64,000 nt of DNA from Paralvinella palmiformis (GCA_025642065.1 JAODUP010000044.1:917501-981500), one strand, 5' to 3'. Shown: positions 35,414-49,107, numbered from the stretch's first letter. Program-made: numbers and translations. Notes: a model not told the origin generated them from the sequence alone.

Positions 35414-36858
35414 CGTGTGTGTGTGTGTGTGTGTGTTTTAGCTGTGTATAATAAGGCACAGGCACAGAGAATCTCGAACCGTGAATTCAAACTCTGGACG
35501 TTTCTTCAGGGGACTGAATCCAGAGTGGCGACTTTTCTTGCTGAGACATGTGTAATGTCTCACCAGTCCCTGGAATCTGGATGGAAATAGATAAGATGTC
35601 TGGCACGGGCAATGTGCGTTTTAGGGTACATAGTAAGAGGCAACAGGCACAGAGCATCAACATATCTAAACATCCTTCGAAACCTAACTCCATAAATCTA
35701 AATACAAATACAACTATACATACATTAATCTAAAAATAAAATGTTTCATACCTCCACATATTGATAGATGTGTGCGTATACTTAAGCATGTGTCTGGTCT
35801 ACTCATCAGCCTGTGGGAACCAGCTAATTCGCTTTTCGTACGCGACAAATATGTCACGCTCACAGGAAAGCGGCTACATGCAGGCTACGTACAAAAAGCG
35901 GAAGCACGTAAAAACATACCATTTGGTAACACAGCTCGCAACAAACAACACATGCGTGTGGTTCAATGGTGACTTTCTACATACATATCATAAACTATTT
36001 TGACACCACAGTTTACATTCAACAGTAATTTTCTGTGGTCCAAAAGAAACCTGTATATAAAACATTTCGACACCTCAGATGCTGACCTCAGCTTTATTCT
36101 GGGTTTGAATAATTACATTACAGTTTGTTCATAACAAAGAGAATGTACACTACCTCAGTATGGACTCACTGAAGTGATTTAACTAAAATAACAACAAAGT
36201 AGCAATACTGCACAATGGATTATTACTGGACTAGAACGAAATATCGTCTCAAACCTGAGTAAATACTATGATTTACTCGAACCTAACAGCTAATCCTCAT
36301 ACGTTTCCGTTCATCACTAAGTGAACGTTCATTCACGCCTAATTTAGCGTCCCTAAGTATATGCAGTTAGGTGTGGTGGGATCTAAATTAAAGCGCCTAT
36401 CCACTTGATCTATTTGACCTATGCTCGAGAACAGCGGATTTCAGGCAGATCTCCGATACTGCGAATGACTCGTCGGGATTATAATAGCTAAACATTTAAC
36501 AAATTTCCTATATCAGTGTAATCTAATTACTCATAATATGGGAAAAAACTCTGTCCGAAGCTTAATACCCATGGAGATGCCTGCCGGAGTAACAAACGAC
36601 TCCAGGAGTATAAATCCATCAATCAGTATTGTATGAATTAATAGGTCGTTTCGCCAGACCACATAAGAGGACAACAATATAGATTCTACATTATACATAA
36701 CAAAGCTAATAGACTCAAACATGTTGTAATAACGACATAACTTTCTTACATTGGTGTAATAAGGAATCTGGATGGAAATAGATAAGATGTCTGGCACGGG
36801 CAATGTGCGTTTTAGGGTACATATAAAAGGCAACAGGCACAGAGCATCAACATATCTA

Positions 36859-36865
<7 letters not shown>
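35340..36865 (+). mobile_element. 1.2-kb interspersed element with terminal direct repeats
   Basis: The head at 35353 (ctatataaataaaagag) leads into TA and GT microsatellites. The segment ggaatctggatggaaatag through atatctaaacat occurs at 35572 and again at 36763, a spacing of 1191 bp, so the block is one unit plus the beginning of a second. It is the reverse complement of most of 4500-6255. It ends abruptly in a TA array at 36863. No enzyme is encoded. Tandem, partial units of this kind fit Penelope-like or satellite-forming elements, but the class is not settled by anything visible. Confidence 0.8.
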
Positions 36866-36911
<46 letters not shown>

Positions 36912-37062
36912 CGTGTGTGTGTGCGTGTGCGTGTCATTTGTTCCCATGTGTTGATATTCTCATGTGTCTCTCTCTCTCCCTCTGGGTGTGTGTGTGTGTG
37001 TCTCTCTCTCTCCCCATCTCTCTCTCTCTCTCTCTCTTGTGTGTGTCTGTGTTTGTTTCTTT
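36863..37062. repeat. Complex TA/GT/CT microsatellite block
   Basis: A TA run at 36863-36909 is followed by GT runs and CT runs to about 37062. Confidence 0.9.
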
Positions 37063-37516
37063 ATCCGTTTATCTTTGTGTTCGCAAAAAGAGTCTTAAAC
37101 GGCGGTTAATATGATTGTGACCATGATGTCGGTGATGACCAATATGTTGACAACATCTAAGTCACGTGGTGTCCATCGTGTCGGCGGCGTCAACTACCTC
37201 GACCGAGGCCGTCTAATGTAAAGAAGGTAAGATTGTTTCAGCAGTAGAGCTCTGTTCATTGGGCGATGAAATACAATTTCATTAGTTGGAGAAATCATTG
37301 ATGCTGTCCAAATATCTTCCTTCAAGATAGTATCAATGATAGTTATATTCTATAGCTTTTATTTTTTATTTCAACAAATTGTTTACTCATTATTTTTTTA
37401 TTATTACCATAAACCCCTAGTTATAGAGGTCAAGTGCCCAAGTTGCCCTTAACAGGAAGAAGCTTTGAAGTCAGCGCGGGGCGCAGCTTTTAGACTATTA
37501 CCAACATAAATTTGTC

Positions 37517-37740
37517 GAGCCGTGATAGCGCAACCAGTTAGAACTTGTGAGCTGCAATGCTGTCATGTGGCGACTGGTTCACTCATCCATTAAAAACATG
37601 AGTACCGGACAGGACGCGATGGCTATGTATTTGACTAACGCTTTAAGCCTATAATGGCATAATGCGTTGTATATTGTAAATACTGTTGTAAAGCGCCTTA
37701 GAGCAGCTTCTAGCTGAATAGGGCGCTATTTAAATATCAC
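37517..37740 (+). mobile_element. tRNA-derived SINE with LINE-like tail
   Basis: The head gagccgtgatagcgcaacca resembles box A and gactggttcactc a weak box B. The 3' end, taaagcgccttagagcagc through agggcgctatttaaatat, resembles the 3' end of the LINE just downstream (tacagcgcctttgaatggc through agggcgctttattaaatat). This suggests that the SINE borrows that LINE's reverse transcriptase. Confidence 0.7.
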
Positions 37741-37843
37741 ATATTAATGTTATAACATCTCATTGACCGAGTATGAACCAAATTTGGACTAAATATTAGA
37801 AAATTAGAACAAAACAAATAAATAACATTGAGAAAAAAATGCC

Positions 37844-38180
37844 ATACCCATAAAGTCATCCCGAAAACTCAGGTCATCCAGTCAGATACTATTGCAGGTG
37901 CCAGTGTCTCGGCTCAAGTCATATGGTGATTGTGCGTTTAGTGTTGCAGCCCCCACTTTGTGGAATAAGTTGCCGGCAAATATTATAAATGCGTCGTCTC
38001 TTGGAAATTTTAAGTCTCTTCTAAAAACACACCTATTTAAGGTCGCTTTCACAGATAAATAATTATTATCTTTTAAATCATTAGAGGGTTTTTACAGACA
38101 TATTATTTGGGGTATTATTATATTACATATTATTTGTACAGCGCCTTTGAATGGCTCCTGCTAGTAAGGGCGCTTTATTA
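37844..38180 (+). mobile_element. 5'-truncated LINE 3' end (CR1/L2-like ORF2 C-terminus)
   Basis: An open stretch at 37844-38062 reads SSRKLRSSSQILLQVPVSRL, then KSYGDCAFSVAAPTLWNKLP, then SSLGNFKSLLKTHLF before a TAA stop. This is the characteristic C-terminal end of CR1/L2/Jockey-type ORF2 proteins (YGDRAFSVAAPRLWNSLP pattern). The following untranslated tail has the gcgcc...gggcgct motif and ends in TATTA repeats. Everything upstream is missing. Confidence 0.85.
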
Positions 38181-39302
38181 AATATACATTATTACTATTA
38201 TTATTATAAAGGGTAGTATTAATATTATGGAATTATTTTCTACTTGATATTATAATTTGTAAAACTGTAAATGGAACAGATTTATATTTATTTCAATTAA
38301 TTTCCCAACCATGAATCTACCACACTAAAAATAAGTATTTTGTACCATTCTTTATACAATGCATTACTTCGTTCAGATTGAATCAAACAGTTTTTCCCCT
38401 TTGTCTTATTTTCAGTTGTCTTTTACAAAAGAACACTTGCTGGATACGGAAATAATCTGGCAAATATTCTTTGCCATAAACAAATCTATTAAGACAAAAT
38501 TCAATCTCAACGCAATACTATGTACCTAATTGGTGTATATAAGTAATTAGTCTTAATCAGTTATTTATACACTGTGGTATATTTCTACAGATTATACCAA
38601 CATAAATTTAATTAAATTTGGGACAGATTTAAGAACAGTATTCTTTCTTTTTAGTTTTAATTCTAGTCACAAAATTGTAACTGAACATTACGTTTTGACA
38701 CTCATGTGTTAACTTAAAACAGTATGTGACATATAGATCATATAGATAGTGTAAGTTTTTATAATCCTGTTGCCCTTCTATCGATCAATATTCATAAGCT
38801 AACACCATAAAATGTCAAATACACACTGAGAAACCGTATCAAATAATAATAATAATAATATTTAAGGCCATTACGTTTTTAATACTTGTTTTACAAACCC
38901 GCCAATCACAGCTGAAGCCCGCCGTCGGGAAATAAAATTGACTTTTATTCTTTTTATTCTTATTTTCGCGCCGACCCCGCTGAACACCGGAAGTGGATAG
39001 ACAACCATGCGGCCTAACCCTAGAAATCTTGCATATTTAAACTAATTATAAGCCCCCTCACCGAGAAACACATAAATAGTTCGAACTTGGGATAGATCTA
39101 CTTAAAGTCGTCATCGAAAATATTGCCGTGATAAGGCTAGCGCCAATAAAAGAATGTGTTCGGCAGCCTTACGGTAGGCTGACAGTGACATGTCTATTGT
39201 TTACTTTTCGCTGACGATTCACGATCGAAAGAAAGTGATAAAGTCTCAAAAAGATAAACTATTGGAGAGATTGTGAATTCCCAACTAAAGGAAGAATATG
39301 TT

Positions 39303-39515
39303 ATGGAAAACATTGTCGTGGACCAGATGATCGTCGAGGAAGACACGCCGGTGGATATTATTGTCAAACTGAATTTGAATTTCAATGTAAAAATAAAATA
39401 TAAAATCAGAGTAATCCAGAATATGTGTCGTGGGGCATTTGTAAATGGTTGGGTACAGAATCTTGCAAACCTATCAGAAACTAGAACTTTGTGCCAATTC
39501 TTTTCCGACTGACGA
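39303..39515 (+). other. Short unassigned reading frame
   Basis: From ATG at 39303 the frame runs about 70 codons to TGA at 39510-39512 (ENIVVDQMIVEEDTPVDIIV start). There is no signal peptide, membrane segment or family motif that I recognise. It could be an unannotated exon or chance. Confidence 0.2.
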
Positions 39516-40174
39516 ATAATAATACACATTTTAATCAATTTAAACGGCCATATAACTGTACAGTATCCTTTACATATAGTTATGCTAATTTATTACAAAC
39601 ACACGGCTAATTGAAACTAAAGGCTAAAAATGGCCTAAAACTGACAATCACTATCCCACAGTCTCAAATTAAAACTGAACATTTTCTATATCGAGATAAT
39701 TATATTCCAAAACGATATGCAAATTATTCAAAATTATTCTTACACATTAAAATTTAACATTAACATTACTCATATATTTAAATATTTACCAACGATTTGA
39801 AATAGTTGTTTGAATTAATCCGAATCCGAATCATCCGCATTCAGATGGTCTAGCGTTAATTTTAGAATTAGGGTCACAATGTCACTCTCTGCGATAAAAT
39901 AGACAATACAGTATGAAGGACAATGATTCAATGATTATCTCGGCGTACATTTACTGTGATGTTACATTTCAATAAGTGATGGTTTCACATGTTTTACTGA
40001 CTTCAAATACGGGGGCCCTTGATGTCCATTGGATTATAGCTCGATAATAAATAAATAAATTACTATCAACTCCGTATTTATTGTGTTGTATTAAGGTCTC
40101 TTCTTATTATTCCCTTCGTCACCATTGGGATATAAGGCTACAACAACAATGTAATTGTACTAGTTTTCGTAGCC

Positions 40175-40385
40175 GGTTTGTTTTTGCTGGGTGGGATTGT
40201 TAACCCCACGTCAAACTGTGAACTTGGAGGACCAGGTGCTGGATTTCGTCCGGTCCCTCCTTTGAGACCTCCATGCCCCCATGAGCTTAAGTCCCAAAGG
40301 TATAGCTTCCGGAGTCATTGAGACACGCAAGCCTCCTCACCATCGGCAAGGTACCAGCTCATAAGGGGGTGTATTAAGGTAACTA
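40175..40385 (+). mobile_element. Possible 3' tail of a non-LTR retrotransposon
   Basis: The run tgctgggtgggattgttaac, cttggaggaccagg, gtccctcctttgagacc and gtcattgagacacgcaagcc, ending ccatcggcaaggt, looks like a conserved 3' untranslated tail that I recall from invertebrate LINEs. No coding sequence accompanies it. The assignment rests on memory of such tails, not on a domain. Confidence 0.4.
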
Positions 40386-41932
40386 AACAATTTGTTGAGA
40401 TGCGCACGCTTAGGCTTGTAAAATCTATTGATTATGTGGATTTACGAATTAATTGAGTTATTACTGCGGTATTATCTAGGGAACACGCGACGCGAATAGT
40501 ACGTGGAAATTGGGTGGATATTGGGTTGCCATGTTGTTCCACGTGGCTTAACGCTTTTGCTAAGTCGGCTTACCCCCTTTGTTTCATGTGGAAGCACGGA
40601 GTAGAATCCACATGATATCCATGTCATAGCGTTCATGAAAGAACAAATGCTTGAAATTCACAAACACTAAATGATAACCTTATGATAACATAACCAACTC
40701 GCCGGGTGTGTTTTGAAATTGGGAACGATTAGAAGCTGAATTTTTGTGAATATATAATGCTGTAAGTATTACATTTTTAGTGAAAATTGTATTTATTACT
40801 AACAGGTTTTAATTAATAATATAACTAGCGAAAAATCAACGTTAAGAATGATCTGATTTGAACGTTAATACAGGTTACTGGTGTTATTTTAGTTGTATAG
40901 GCTTATCCCTAATCCATTTTTACATTATGATCCTGACAGATGTGCTGGCTTTATGTCGATCCAGTAGGCATATAAAAAACGAGCTTTCGCTGTCTTGTTA
41001 GGCTCGATGCCAGTTTTCTGGTGTGCATTTGTTCTTATACTAGTCACATACCAGAGCCACAACTTTTGTTTTGTCTAAAAAGAACTATTTGGGGAGCAAC
41101 TTGAAATATATACCCCTACCCAGTAAACATGTTTGACTCAGCGGCTTGGTATCGGTACGGTATATGCCAACGGTAATAAGCTGGTAACGAACCATTATCA
41201 TCATGTACCGGTTGGGTATAGTCATAACGTTATTCGGCATATACACTTTTACGGAATCAGCCAAACAACGTCCCGTTATTGGGTTGATACCGTATTATTA
41301 CCACATTCGGTATCATAGCAGTACTGGCCCAATACATCTCATTACTTCAGTAATACAATCACCAGTCACCATATTTCTGATTGAAGCCAAGTACTTTCTT
41401 CACTCTAACAGTCCAACACTAGAGACCATGAGAAACGTTTTTTAAACCATCCAAGGCTGGGAATACGTCATGTGGTAGTAATTCAGAGTCATCAGCAACT
41501 GGAATTGGTTCTTCGCTGGCGTGATCCAAAAAGCCATCATTAAATGGCTTCAGCCTAGATTAGTTAAGTTTTGGTTGAAGGAGAAATCCAATCTACCATA
41601 GCATCTAAATAATTAAGATATAACTGGAATAAACCAACAGACATAGCCTCCATAATCTGTGTACATGATATAAAGATGAGTGCAAAATGTAGTAACCGAA
41701 TACATTCATTCATATTGCTGCCATCATGATTCATTTTGTCTAATTATATAGACACTCCGACTGAAAGGCTAATAAAGGTTAGCAAATGTCTCCAGTCTAT
41801 ATGGTAATCATTGAATATGTATCTGCAACAAAATGAATTGGTTAGAAGAAATATCAACAGGAACTGAACCGATGTTTTATTATTCTTCCTGAATGTCAAC
41901 TAATACTTTGTTACAGTACGGTCTAAGAAGTG

Positions 41933-41935
<3 letters not shown>

Positions 41936-41993
<58 letters not shown>
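41936..41993. repeat. (TA)n microsatellite
   Basis: TA run of about 58 bp. Confidence 0.95.
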
Positions 41994-41997
<4 letters not shown>

Positions 41998-44900
41998 TTG
42001 TATTATTTATAACCATTTATAACTTAAATTTCACAAGATTATAAAATATATATTTAGGCATCTTAATACTACTCGGGGTTGTTCCAAGACAAGATTTTTA
42101 AAAATTAATTCCATTTATACATTTTTGGGGGGTTCTTTATTCATAATATAACAATTACATAAATATCAGCACATATTTAAAACATATACCCAAGCAAGGT
42201 TCTTCCAGCTTCCTTCTAAAGTGGTGTTAACTATTACAAAGGAATATAGGGGACCTACTCATTGTACATAGGTAAATAAAAACTTTGTAAACTAGTTCGC
42301 ATACATATAAATCATACGAACAAGATTGTTTTTAGTCTATCTGAAATTAAGATGATTATTACCTACACATGCAGAATATGGCTTCTGTTGTTCATGCATT
42401 AAGACATTTTAATACGAGATCACTATCTTATCCAAAGTATACTCTCTATATTAATCGTCTCCTATTTTCACTGATCAAACAGGCGATAGCATCTAGCATC
42501 CGGCGATACCTAATTTCTGTTTTTCTTACCATTAGACAAAGTACTAAAGGGAAGACACGATCCAAACTCCTATCATGTAGTGAATATATTTGACGAATTT
42601 GATTGGACACAGTTTTAAGTGTGCCATCACTAAACACTCTACCACATTTAAATATAATATGGAAGATTACCACGACATGGCCACATATATAAAGTGTGTC
42701 AAGTCAAAATGTTCAATACAAAAATGATGCTTTGGTATTTAATTTGTACCTAAAGATGGCAGTAGAATATAAATAACGTAGTTGAAGGAGTCATGTCTTA
42801 TTGAACGGGTTCTATTTGGTTTATGCTTCTGTTTTGCACATTTTCGACATCGAACCTTTTTTGATTGGACATTTCCATATTGGACTATTTTGCGTGATAT
42901 ACGTTTTGTCTTCGGACGATTTACGATGCACGTTATGTCCTTAGACCATTTGCTTAGGACGTAATGGGCATTGCGCATTTTTGAGTGAATATTTTGACTA
43001 GGCACCGTTATTAGCATTAAATAATTGATATAAAGCATCCAGACTATAAAGTGTATACTATATACAGGAGTTATAATTCTCCACGGATCTGCAGTTTTCC
43101 ACGTTTTTTATAGTCCTAAGAATACTCTTGTGATCTGTGTGAATCTATTGATAATTGTATACCGGGGTATTGTGTCTTAGAATAGTTCACCACAAATGAC
43201 AAAACAACGTTTTATATTGAAACATCCATCAGTTTTTGACAGCTCAGATATGCGAACAAAATACAAATCCCTATATCTTTCAAATTGATCCTTATTATTT
43301 TTCAGCTTCTTTCTTTCTCCTCTGTGTTCACACCTGAATATAATAAGTAAAACTGGGATATCTATTTGTACAATACACTGTGAACATCTATGATGTATAC
43401 AAGAATCCTAAACAACTCAGCCCAACATGAGATACCCTTGCCAGCATCTTAAAGACAATTTAGCTCAGCTAACAGACAAATAGGGCCAATCGTAAATGAT
43501 AGATTATTATTCAGAAACTCCTTATAGACAACTTGATTCATTCTTGTCTAGATACTGATTGACCAGTCGGAAAATAATATTACGGGTACATGTACTTGAC
43601 TGCATTGTTCGTGTAGTGTGTTTTAGTTTAAGTGTTTAATTACGTGGTATATTTTCCACACAAAAAATGAAATTATATATAAAGTCTGTTCACGAAGGAC
43701 GTGACATACGCGTTAAATTAGCATCGATATCCATTTTAAACACCAGATCAGCACGCGTTGATACTTTGAGTGTTTTACACTAATTTGGACTCTGCTGTCA
43801 TAATGTGTGTTTTACCAGCAAGAAGGAAGCCATACACCTTCAATTAGTCATAAATTGGCATTTTTCTATCATTCATATCTATCTGTGACGGCACAGTCCA
43901 TCCATACACATGCCAATACTGCACAAAACATGACTCACTGTTTATGTATTTAACCCGTGTACGATCAATATCTAATCATGTGGATTGATGTGTTTCTAGA
44001 TCAGAGCCGAAATAATAGAAAATTCATGACAAAATCAGAATAAAGAACTTAGTTACATGTTGTTAACAATGCATATTGATTATATGTGCTAAACCATACA
44101 TGGGGAGATCAATCTCATTTTGTTGATTTACTTCACAGATGACGATGTTTTCATGTGATAAAACAAACTGGAACATATATGGTATGGTAATGTACCTGCC
44201 GAAATCAGACTGAGGAATCCAGTATCATCTTGTTGCACAAAGGCACTGATGTATTAATCTGCTTGCGCCAAAATCAGACTGGACAAAATTATATTGCATG
44301 AGCCAAGCCCTATTTTGTCAAACAGTAATTAACTGTATAAATTTGTAGAAGATAATTCGGTGCCAATAATACTTAAGAATAAATTAGCATTCCGTGATTT
44401 TCAGCGACTTCTCAACAGCTCCAAGTAAGCTTCCACTTGAGGCACGAAGCTCTAACATCACCGACTATGCTAGATGTATGCAGGACTGGCTGATGAGGAA
44501 AGAAAATGATATCAGGGTGTTGACATATATATTGGAAACGTCTTTTTGCGCATACGCCAATACTAAGTGGTCATCATACTAAATGGTAATGTAACACTGA
44601 GGTAAAATATCTTAAGAGAGAGTTGTCTCACTATGAGTAGAGTTGTCTCTCTAGCCAAGTTGTCTCAGATTCAACGAATGATTGTCTTTCCGTTTAATGC
44701 GTAATACCTAATTAATCATATTGTCCTGGTAATATCCTAGATGTAAATTATATGCAATCAGCATATTAGACAATTTGAGCGACGTAATTCAATATATTTA
44801 ATTACAGCAGAATGTCTTTTCTTTATCATGATTACATGAAGCCAATTCGACTAAGTCTGGATGAGGATATCTCGAACATAATCCGTAGACGAAGAAGTCT

Positions 44901-45071
44901 GTGCATATCAGTTATGAAATCATTCAAAGCAAGTTTAATCACGCTTGAGGAATGTACGACAACATGTTGATCTATCACTGGAAATTCCACCTTTTATTAG
45001 GTGCATGGGGTTCCAGCTGTTTATAAATGTCACTTTTAGCCCGTACCTACATGTGGAGTTTCGAATATGTA

Positions 45072-45075
<4 letters not shown>

Positions 45076-45136
<61 letters not shown>
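45076..45136. repeat. (TA)n microsatellite
   Basis: TA run of about 60 bp. Confidence 0.95.
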
Positions 45137-45142
<6 letters not shown>

Positions 45143-45434
45143 AAAATCAGTATTATTATTATCCTCGTCACCATTGTTGTGATCGTCGTAGTTCTTTTGA
45201 TTATTTGAGCATTGACAGAAATAGTAATAATAGTAGTAATAGTAGAGTAATAGTAGCGATAGTATCCATTGTATAGACCAGTGTTAGTACTAATGTGTAA
45301 AATATCATGTAATAAAATGAAATTTGTTATAATTATTATTATGACTTCACAGTAATATGAAGCCTCTACTGAGTTATTCTTCTAAGTTACATATACATGA
45401 AGTAATATTTATATGTAGTTCTTTATCATCTGAT

Positions 45435-45437
<3 letters not shown>

Positions 45438-45519
<82 letters not shown>
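45438..45519. repeat. (TA)n microsatellite, longest in the window
   Basis: TA run of about 82 bp. Confidence 0.95.
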
Positions 45520-45521
<2 letters not shown>

Positions 45522-46749
45522 TTGTAGCGTTGTAGATATTATAATAATTACATATGGGTATATGTGTTATTATATAACTCCCCGCTGCCATATAGTAGAA
45601 ATATTCGAGACTAAGCAAACCTGTCACTCACCCAATAACTCACCTGCAATCTTAAATCACCTGACGTATTAACCCCGTGACGGTGTGTGTGTTTGTGTGT
45701 GTGTGTGTGTTTTTTGTGTGTGTATGTGTGTGTGTGCGTGTGTGTTCCATTTCCAGTATCTTTCCCTTTTTAAACGAAATCTTTTCCTCATCCACAAATA
45801 TTACATTACTGTTAGTAATTGATGTTAGTCATTACTGTCTAACTAATGCGCCGATTTTGTTTTACTCTTCTCAGTTAGATAGGATGTCCTGCCTTCATTC
45901 CTCTCATCAAACTGCTAGGTACGATTATTGGTCATTTTCAGTAATATTTCATAATCTTTATATAACAGTATATATGGAATAATGTCTTTTATCACAATAT
46001 TATCCATACTATTTGTAACAAATCTCCTCTCACCCTTTTTCGGACATGTCGTTTACTTGTGGCCATCTTGCCTATAATTAGTCCGCACCGAATGGGAAGA
46101 GAACATTATGATCAGTGACATATGGTACGTCGTGGTAGTAAAGACTTGGTTCTGACTCTAAAGGCTGCTAACTGAAATTGATACACATTTGTGAGTGTTC
46201 CTATTGTTTCACAATCTGGATGCCTGCTATTATAAACTGCTTCAAGGCTAAGAAAATAAGACACATATTGCAGTATGCTATAATTATACAGATTACACAA
46301 TCGCTTTGCCCATCCGAATATTCCAGTAATATAGGATACATTATGACGTATCTTCATGACGTCTATGCATAACAAATCCCATGTTTTTGGTGTTTACTTT
46401 TTGTCTAGAATGAATCCTAGACTTAATCTACCATGTAGGAAATTTAGTAGTAATAATAATACTAATCGCATTTAAACTTTTATATCTTTATCCTCCTGTT
46501 ATATGATACGGTTGTGTTTTTTTAAATAATTAAAGAGAACATTTTCGGCTGTTGACAATGTCTACTGTCTATTACAAATTTAATTGATTATCGTAATCTC
46601 TTAGCTAGAGTAATGTTTAATGGATCAATTAGGTCGTTCACACATAGCAATAACAACAACAACAATAACTAAAAACACAGCAACAGTCACGCTGCTATTG
46701 CTACAAATAATAATTATTACACTATGAAATAATAATCATGATTTTGCTG

Positions 46750-46750
46750 C

Positions 46751-46781
<31 letters not shown>

Positions 46782-46850
46782 TAATAATAATAATATTATT
46801 GTTATTATTATTATTATTAATTATTATTATTATTATTATTATTATTATGC
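46750..46850. repeat. Mirror-paired (TAA)n and (TTA)n arrays
   Basis: A TAA run is followed directly by a TTA run, so the two halves are reverse complements and could form a long hairpin or cruciform. A smaller version occurs at about 9128-9190. Confidence 0.9.
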
Positions 46851-47021
46851 AAAATATGTATGTAGTTTAGTATAAGTTTTGTTTGGTTATATGACTATAT
46901 AGATATTGCTATGAATCATGTTGATCACGACTGTAAAGTCTATTAAACAATATCTGACTTTAGGCAGAGGATTTCTTTTGGGTACCTGTCTCCGTAATCA
47001 CGGTGAAGATGAAGCTAATGA

Positions 47022-47090
47022 TTATTATGATGATGAATATGATGATGATGATGATGATGATGATGCTAATGATGACGACGACGATTATCT
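47022..47090. repeat. (GAT)n-rich tract
   Basis: Imperfect GAT trinucleotides. On the plus strand they translate as poly-Asp in an unsupported frame. Confidence 0.85.
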
Positions 47091-47469
47091 TATAATGAAC
47101 ATTTAATTATATTTTAAATACATTAACACTGATCTCTACACTGTTAATCGTTTAGGAGTACATGTTACAGGATGTTCTGTCAGGACAATTAATGAATAGT
47201 AAGCATTAAAGACGTGCAAGAATGGCCGCAGTTTACGGTGATGTCAAATTGTTAAGGATATTGATACAAAATTCTACTCATTACAGGTATTGAAATAATA
47301 AATCTTTTTAATCGTGCCATGACTTATCTGTGAACCTGGACAATCAAAGCTAAGTAAAGACAGACCAACGGTAGTAACATTTATAGTCGCAGGTATGATT
47401 TGTTTTTTAATCAAATTCTTTATATAATAGATGAGTGATGTTTGGTTTGAGTTGCCTCATTGCCTGTAT

Positions 47470-47612
47470 GGTCGAGGCTGCTACACAGTATGGAAATGAG
47501 ATGATCATGGCTTAACGATGAAACATCCTAGATAGATAGGTAACCTTTAGAATCGTTCCCACAACCTGGAGGTGTTTAGTGCAATACTCTACCAACTGTG
47601 CGATTTGCCTGA
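47470..47612 (-). mobile_element. SINE, family B
   Basis: On the minus strand: a tRNA-like head gcacagttggtagagtattg, then ccaggttgtgggaacgattc. It is a box A/box B arrangement like the copies at 16821 and 63361. Confidence 0.6.
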
Positions 47613-47939
47613 CCTCGGCGTGATGAGTAAAGATTCAAATAAGAGATAGCGTTGTTGTTGGTAGGTCTTCCGTTATCTAATAAGCGACATCCTTTTATAA
47701 TCACGAAACACTCATATAACAAATGATTACGTTAGCTTTAAATGTTGATGAGGATGATAATGAGGATGCTGAGAAAGATGAGGAGGATGAGGATGAGAAT
47801 GATTTGGACGATGTTTAGTATTTTACGGCCATTTCTGTTAACATGATATCCTAAATGTGCCTCCATAGTTAAACTAATTACAGTCTACTATAATATTATT
47901 CCTGTTTCTCCAGATAACGTTTTCTGATTATCATCATCA

Positions 47940-48125
47940 GATGACGTAGTTGGTAGCGCGTTGAATCACAGATCACTACCACCTGAGTTCGAACCTCAGC
48001 GTGGGCATATCTGAGTGGTGTTTCATCTTTGAATTCGTTTCATTACCGTTGGAGGTCGCTCGGCCCATTTAGCCGACCACGTGCACAGAAGTGGCCGTAA
48101 AACATCAATCATCAATCATCATCAT
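47940..48125 (+). mobile_element. tRNA-derived SINE, family A
   Basis: Box A-like tagttggtagcgcgttgaatc, box B gttcgaacctc, and the full family-A body, ending in an ATC tail. Confidence 0.85.
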
Positions 48126-48524
48126 TGTGTGAATTTCTTATAAATAGATCGACTTAGACGTTTATTTCTTCTACACATCATCTGATTATTACAAACTGCG
48201 TTATCACCAATAATGCAGCGATTGCAGGTGAACGTAGTGACAACACGATATCGCGGCATACACAAACGGAACAGGAATGTGCGTCCAGCTGCTTGTCAGT
48301 TGGTGTATGTGGTGGGGAGTGGGCGTGTATGCGTAGACCAGCTGCGTGTATGATAATGTTCATACTAGATTTGTGGAAAATGAAATATAACTGTGTGACA
48401 TTTTTTTAATGACAGATAAACAACACATATTGTATCACCACGTGTCTATTTGTTGACACGCGTAGAAAGTTATTATTGCATTTCCCTCCTAAAATACATA
48501 TAGGACATTATTCTCCATAAATAA

Positions 48525-48527
<3 letters not shown>

Positions 48528-48592
<65 letters not shown>
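48528..48592. repeat. (TA)n microsatellite
   Basis: TA run of about 64 bp. Confidence 0.95.
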
Positions 48593-48593
<1 letters not shown>

Positions 48594-49014
48594 ACCATAT
48601 TTAGGCCTTCTACCATTGTATTCCTTTCCATCGTTGTAGTGTGAGTACCTCAACTTCTCACCTTTCCTTCTTTTAAATGCCTATCTACTCTATTTCTCTC
48701 CATCATCGGCTTTTAATCATAATCCTGACTACTCGGCATCTACGCCTTTCCACAAGCCGAATGATTGAACCCTTTAATAATAAAGCCTTCCCACTCGCTC
48801 GGCGGGTCACAGCTACCTGGCGCTAAATATATGGATCTATTCCAAATGAGGTGATCCTATTCTTCTAAGCATATCCAAACCAGATCCGTCCATCCTTAAG
48901 CTACTATATTACTATGAATGCCCTTCACGAAGGCAACCATCAGCATGGAATATTCTCTAAGCTTTCTTCAATCCTGAAGCCTTTTCTCTATTACAATAAA
49001 TGACCTGATAGTTG

Positions 49015-49072
49015 TGCAGATGCTCAAGGAAGGTCTCCTGATAATTGGTCAGATGCTCAAGGAAGGTCTCTT
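49015..49072. repeat. Short direct repeat near the 3' end of cassette A
   Basis: The 20-bp word agatgctcaaggaaggtctc occurs twice, about 33 bp apart, just beyond the stop codon of cassette A. Confidence 0.8.
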
Positions 49073-49107
49073 GGTTGGCGGCCATTCTGACCGTATCATC
49101 GAGACGA

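Larger units (their letters stand above)
32655..49107. other. 16.4-kb gene-poor, repeat-rich stretch
   Basis: It begins with the likely 3' untranslated region of the ankyrin gene. It contains SINEs and SINE fragments (33560, 34784, 37517, 47470, 47940), the LINE 3' end at 37844, family-2 repeat at 34545, the 1.2-kb element at 35340-36865, a possible LINE 3' tail at 40175, and large TA arrays at 34682, 41936, 45076, 45438 and 48528. A short frame at 39303-39512 has no recognised family. Nothing else gene-like is seen, particularly in 38200-40170 and 42000-45000. Confidence 0.6.

Noticed and set aside
36531..36947. Minus-strand 138-residue frame
   Set aside because: It lies inside the 1.2-kb element and starts in microsatellite sequence. 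It is similar to 4899-5225 only because the element is duplicated.
44394..44582. Short plus-strand frame preceded by a cag
   Set aside because: No clear donor in frame, no family motif, and isolated from other exons.
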